Origin: Thuidium tamariscinum
Lineage: Eukaryota > Streptophyta > Bryopsida > Hypnales > Thuidiaceae
DNA: 64,000 bases
Reading direction: 5' to 3'
NCBI GenBank assembly: GCA_947034885.2
Contig: OX344754.2
Location: forward strand, 28,393,369 to 28,457,368
Numbering within the stretch: the stretch's first letter is position 1; every line of letters starts with the position of its first letter. This document shows positions 61,390 through 64,000 of the stretch, piece by piece. The notes under the pieces are model-generated. The model searched no databases. It was given only the letters and a program-made list of their open reading frames with translations, and was not told where the DNA came from. A program made the translations under genes and the position numbers.

Positions 61390-62414
61390 TTAAAACCCTA
61401 ATGGAGATTCATCAAGGCAAGCACTATCATTGGCAAATCCTTTTACAGTCATAATCTTCATCAGGTGTTTAAAAATACTTGGGTAAATTATTTTAATCGC
61501 ACTGAAATGAAATTGGCTAATTCAAATGCCAATGTATGTATATCAATGTTAATATAATTGTACCTATAGAATAAAATGTAATAACCAAATACAAATATAA
61601 AAAAAAATTCACATTGTAAAAAATCAATAAATTCATAACAAATAAAAATAAATTCATTTATAAAAATATTTTTCAAAATAAAAGTTTGAAAATGTACCAT
61701 CTAAGATCTTCCATCCTCCACCACATGCCAAATATCTTCATCTTCAGTCCATTTTTTTCTTGATTGATCAATTTTATTTTCAATCTTCTTCAGATGGAAT
61801 GTCATTTTGGTCATAGTGACTAACTTATACATGATAAAAACACCATCCTGTAAGTTTGTATAAAATGCATTTGATATCGAATTATCTAGTAAAATAATAA
61901 GATAGTGTACTACTGTACTCGTGTAAAACTTAACAATTGTAAGTTTAAACCAAGATTGATTGATTTTAAATCAACCAATCAAACTTTGTGTCAAAAGACA
62001 TTCAAAACATCTTGTTGAAAATCTTCTTCCCTACTACTAACAACCTTCTTAAAGATAGCATGATCTTTGATATAAGAGAGAATTATTTTCACCTTTCACT
62101 CTGTAAGGTCATGCTTAAAACAATACAATTTATAGTTTTCTTTAACTTAATAAGTACTGTGAGAACTTAAAGTGGGCATCAAATGATGAATAATTTGATT
62201 GTTGGCATGTTTTAAATAACCATAATGAATCTTCAGTTTGATAGAGTTGATAGTAATACATACAGTACAATAACTACAATGCTCAAGTCTTGAACTACTT
62301 TCTTTAAAACCCTCCAAAAATTAAGACTTAAAAATAACCTCATATTCTTCACCTCGACCAAAATATTCACCTCCTCCCAACTATTCACCACCTTCTCTTA
62401 CACTAAACTTCATT
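61390..62414 (-). pseudogene. Tandem family copy B
   Basis: Carries the same exon blocks as copy A: an MKFS start near 62414, LEHCSYC motif near 62296, exon 2 with YTNLQDGVFI ending at 61698 (ATG|GTACAT), and exon 3 from 61563 with LAFELANFISVRL. It is interrupted several times and diverged from A and C. Exon 2 and exon 3 junctions are offset from those of copy A by about 1970 bp. Confidence 0.5.
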
Positions 62415-62559
62415 TTTTTTCGAACCTTTTTCTTGTTCGAGTTTATACTTGTCACTGCCTGACTTAAAAAAAATCAAACACTTTTAATACAAAAATTCAT
62501 AAAGTTAAAATGAAAAGAATTCACAAAAATATTTAATAAATTCAAAATCATACCTATCT

Positions 62560-63537
62560 TAATATCCTCTTCAAGCCATAAAATCTCAAGTCATAGTTAT
62601 CTTGATCTACATATGGTCTGCAATTATAATTTCTCGTTATAGCAAAAAAAGTGAATGGCGATCCATCAAAGCAAACACTATGACCAATCCCTCCACAATT
62701 ATAATCTTCTTCAGGTGTTAAAAAACATTTGAATAAAATCACTCCAACTGCACTGAAATGAAATTCACTAATTCAAGTGCTAATGCATGTACATCAATGT
62801 TCTTATATTGGTATCTGTAAAATAAAACACAACAACCAAATACAAATATCAAAAAAACTTTTATATTGCAAAAAAACTCATAAATTCATAAAATAAAATA
62901 AAATCATTTATTAAAGTATTTTTCAAAATAAAAATTTAGAAATGTAGTATCTAAGATTGTTCATCTTTCATCACATAGCGAATGCCTTTAACTTCGTTTC
63001 ATCTTTTTTCTTTGACCGATCAACTTAAATTTCAATCTTTTACAAATGAGATGTCACTTTAGTTATAATGAGTAACTCCTTTATAATAAAAATATCATAA
63101 TGTAAGTTTGTATAAAATGTATCTGATACAGAATTATTCTGTAAAATAATTAAACAATATATTCGAGTAAAACCTGACAACTATAAGTTTAAACTAAGAT
63201 TGATTGATTTTCAATCAATCATCCTAAGTTTATATCGGAAGACTTTTATGACACATGATTGAAAGTTTTCTTCTCCCGTACTTACATATTACTAATAGCC
63301 CTCTTAAAAATAGCATGATTTTCTATGTGAGTGAAAATTGTCTTAACTTTTCACTCTATAGAGTTATATTTAAAATAATATAACTTATAATTATCCTCCA
63401 TTTGAAAAATGTTATATGAACTCAAAATAAGCATTAAGTTCTCAATGATTTAATTGTTTATGTGTTTTGAACAATTATAGTAAATCCTTAGTTTTGTGGG
63501 GTTGATTGGAACATCTACTTTACAATAGCTACAATAT
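62560..63537 (-). pseudogene. Tandem family copy C, cut by a TTAA element
   Basis: Exon 1 tail (63537 to about 63230), exon 2 (about 63145-62955) and exon 3 (from 62814, YQYKNIDVHALALEL) match copies A and B. The front of exon 1 is separated by the TTAA element starting at 63542, which inserted into this copy. Several interruptions are present. Confidence 0.5.
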
Positions 63538-63541
63538 TTAA

Positions 63542-64000
63542 CCCCTAAACCCCTATCAGCGTTTTTCACCAAAAAAACTGCTCCAAAACTGCCATTTCTA
63601 ATACAAGAGCAATTTTTTTTTAAAAACACATTTTTGACTCATGTAACTATAGGATCTTGTAGCAAGGTGGTTTGTAAACATGTGGAAAAAATTTCAGAAA
63701 TTTCCACCATGTAGATTGTAAGATATAAGCATTTGAATTGACAAAAACTGTTTTTTTATCCCTGCGAAAATCCGGGCAGCTGCACTTCACAAGGTCACAT
63801 TTGTGTGAAAAAAAATTCAAAATGGTCGTTACTCTTTGAATTCATACTTCAATGCAAGTTGGCTACATTCTCAAAAAAATTCAAACCATTTGGAATTGTA
63901 CAACATATAGGAAAAAATAAGTAAGTAGAAAGAAGTAAAAAATGAGCCAAAATACTAAATTGTGAACATTTTATTCATGGAATTGAAAATTTTCAATTCC
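63542..64000 (-). mobile_element. TTAA-family element, reverse orientation, runs off the window
   Basis: TTAA at 63538-63541, then CCCCTAAACCCCTATC. The sequence is the reverse complement of the right half of the 37993 element (TAACTATAGGATCTTGTAG, GTACAACATATAGGAAAAAA, GGAATTGAAAATTTTCAATT). The far end lies beyond the window. Confidence 0.88.

Overview
The window looks like nuclear DNA of a land plant. Two genes encode chloroplast-type proteins (a bestrophin-like thylakoid chloride channel and a small thylakoid membrane protein). A third encodes a Bet v 1/PR-10-type protein whose introns sit at the classic PR-10 position. Introns are GT-AG, and a short TTTAGGG telomere-like run is present. 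Coding exons are visibly GC-richer than the AT-rich background. I cannot fix the lineage from the sequence; a non-flowering land plant is possible but is only a guess.

Layout. 1-6.3 kb: decayed minus-strand retroelement-like material, a gag remnant of Ty3/gypsy type, and a dense array of heat-shock elements between that remnant and the first gene. 6.4-21.5 kb: the gene-bearing part, with the plastid membrane protein (6411-7049, 3' flank duplicated in tandem), the VCCN1-like channel (14285-15520, one exon) and a three-exon gene for two fused Bet v 1 domains (19429-21487). 21.5-64 kb: essentially gene-free and built from layered non-autonomous DNA transposons, tandem repeats and a few decayed open frames.

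The repeats are the main content, and several can be delimited to the base. (1) TTAA-flanked elements starting CCCCTAAA, piggyBac-like. (2) CACTA-type foldback elements with 3-bp target duplications, including one with a hairpin of about 1 kb. (3) A family starting GGGTGATTGCAAG with 4-bp target duplications, one copy being a near-complete hairpin. (4) TA-flanked elements starting GGAGGGATT. A 5-kb inverted repeat at 22.6-27.7 kb carries two nested insertions in one arm, and its other arm preserves both empty sites.

The least expected structures are a 2.2-kb non-coding tract carrying 24 exact copies of CAATTTG/CAAATTG (54.6-56.7 kb), a three-copy tandem array of an unrecognised, decayed, intron-containing gene on the minus strand (59.3-63.5 kb), and the tandem Bet v 1 fusion gene. 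The three intact genes show no common pathway beyond two of them being plastid-directed.
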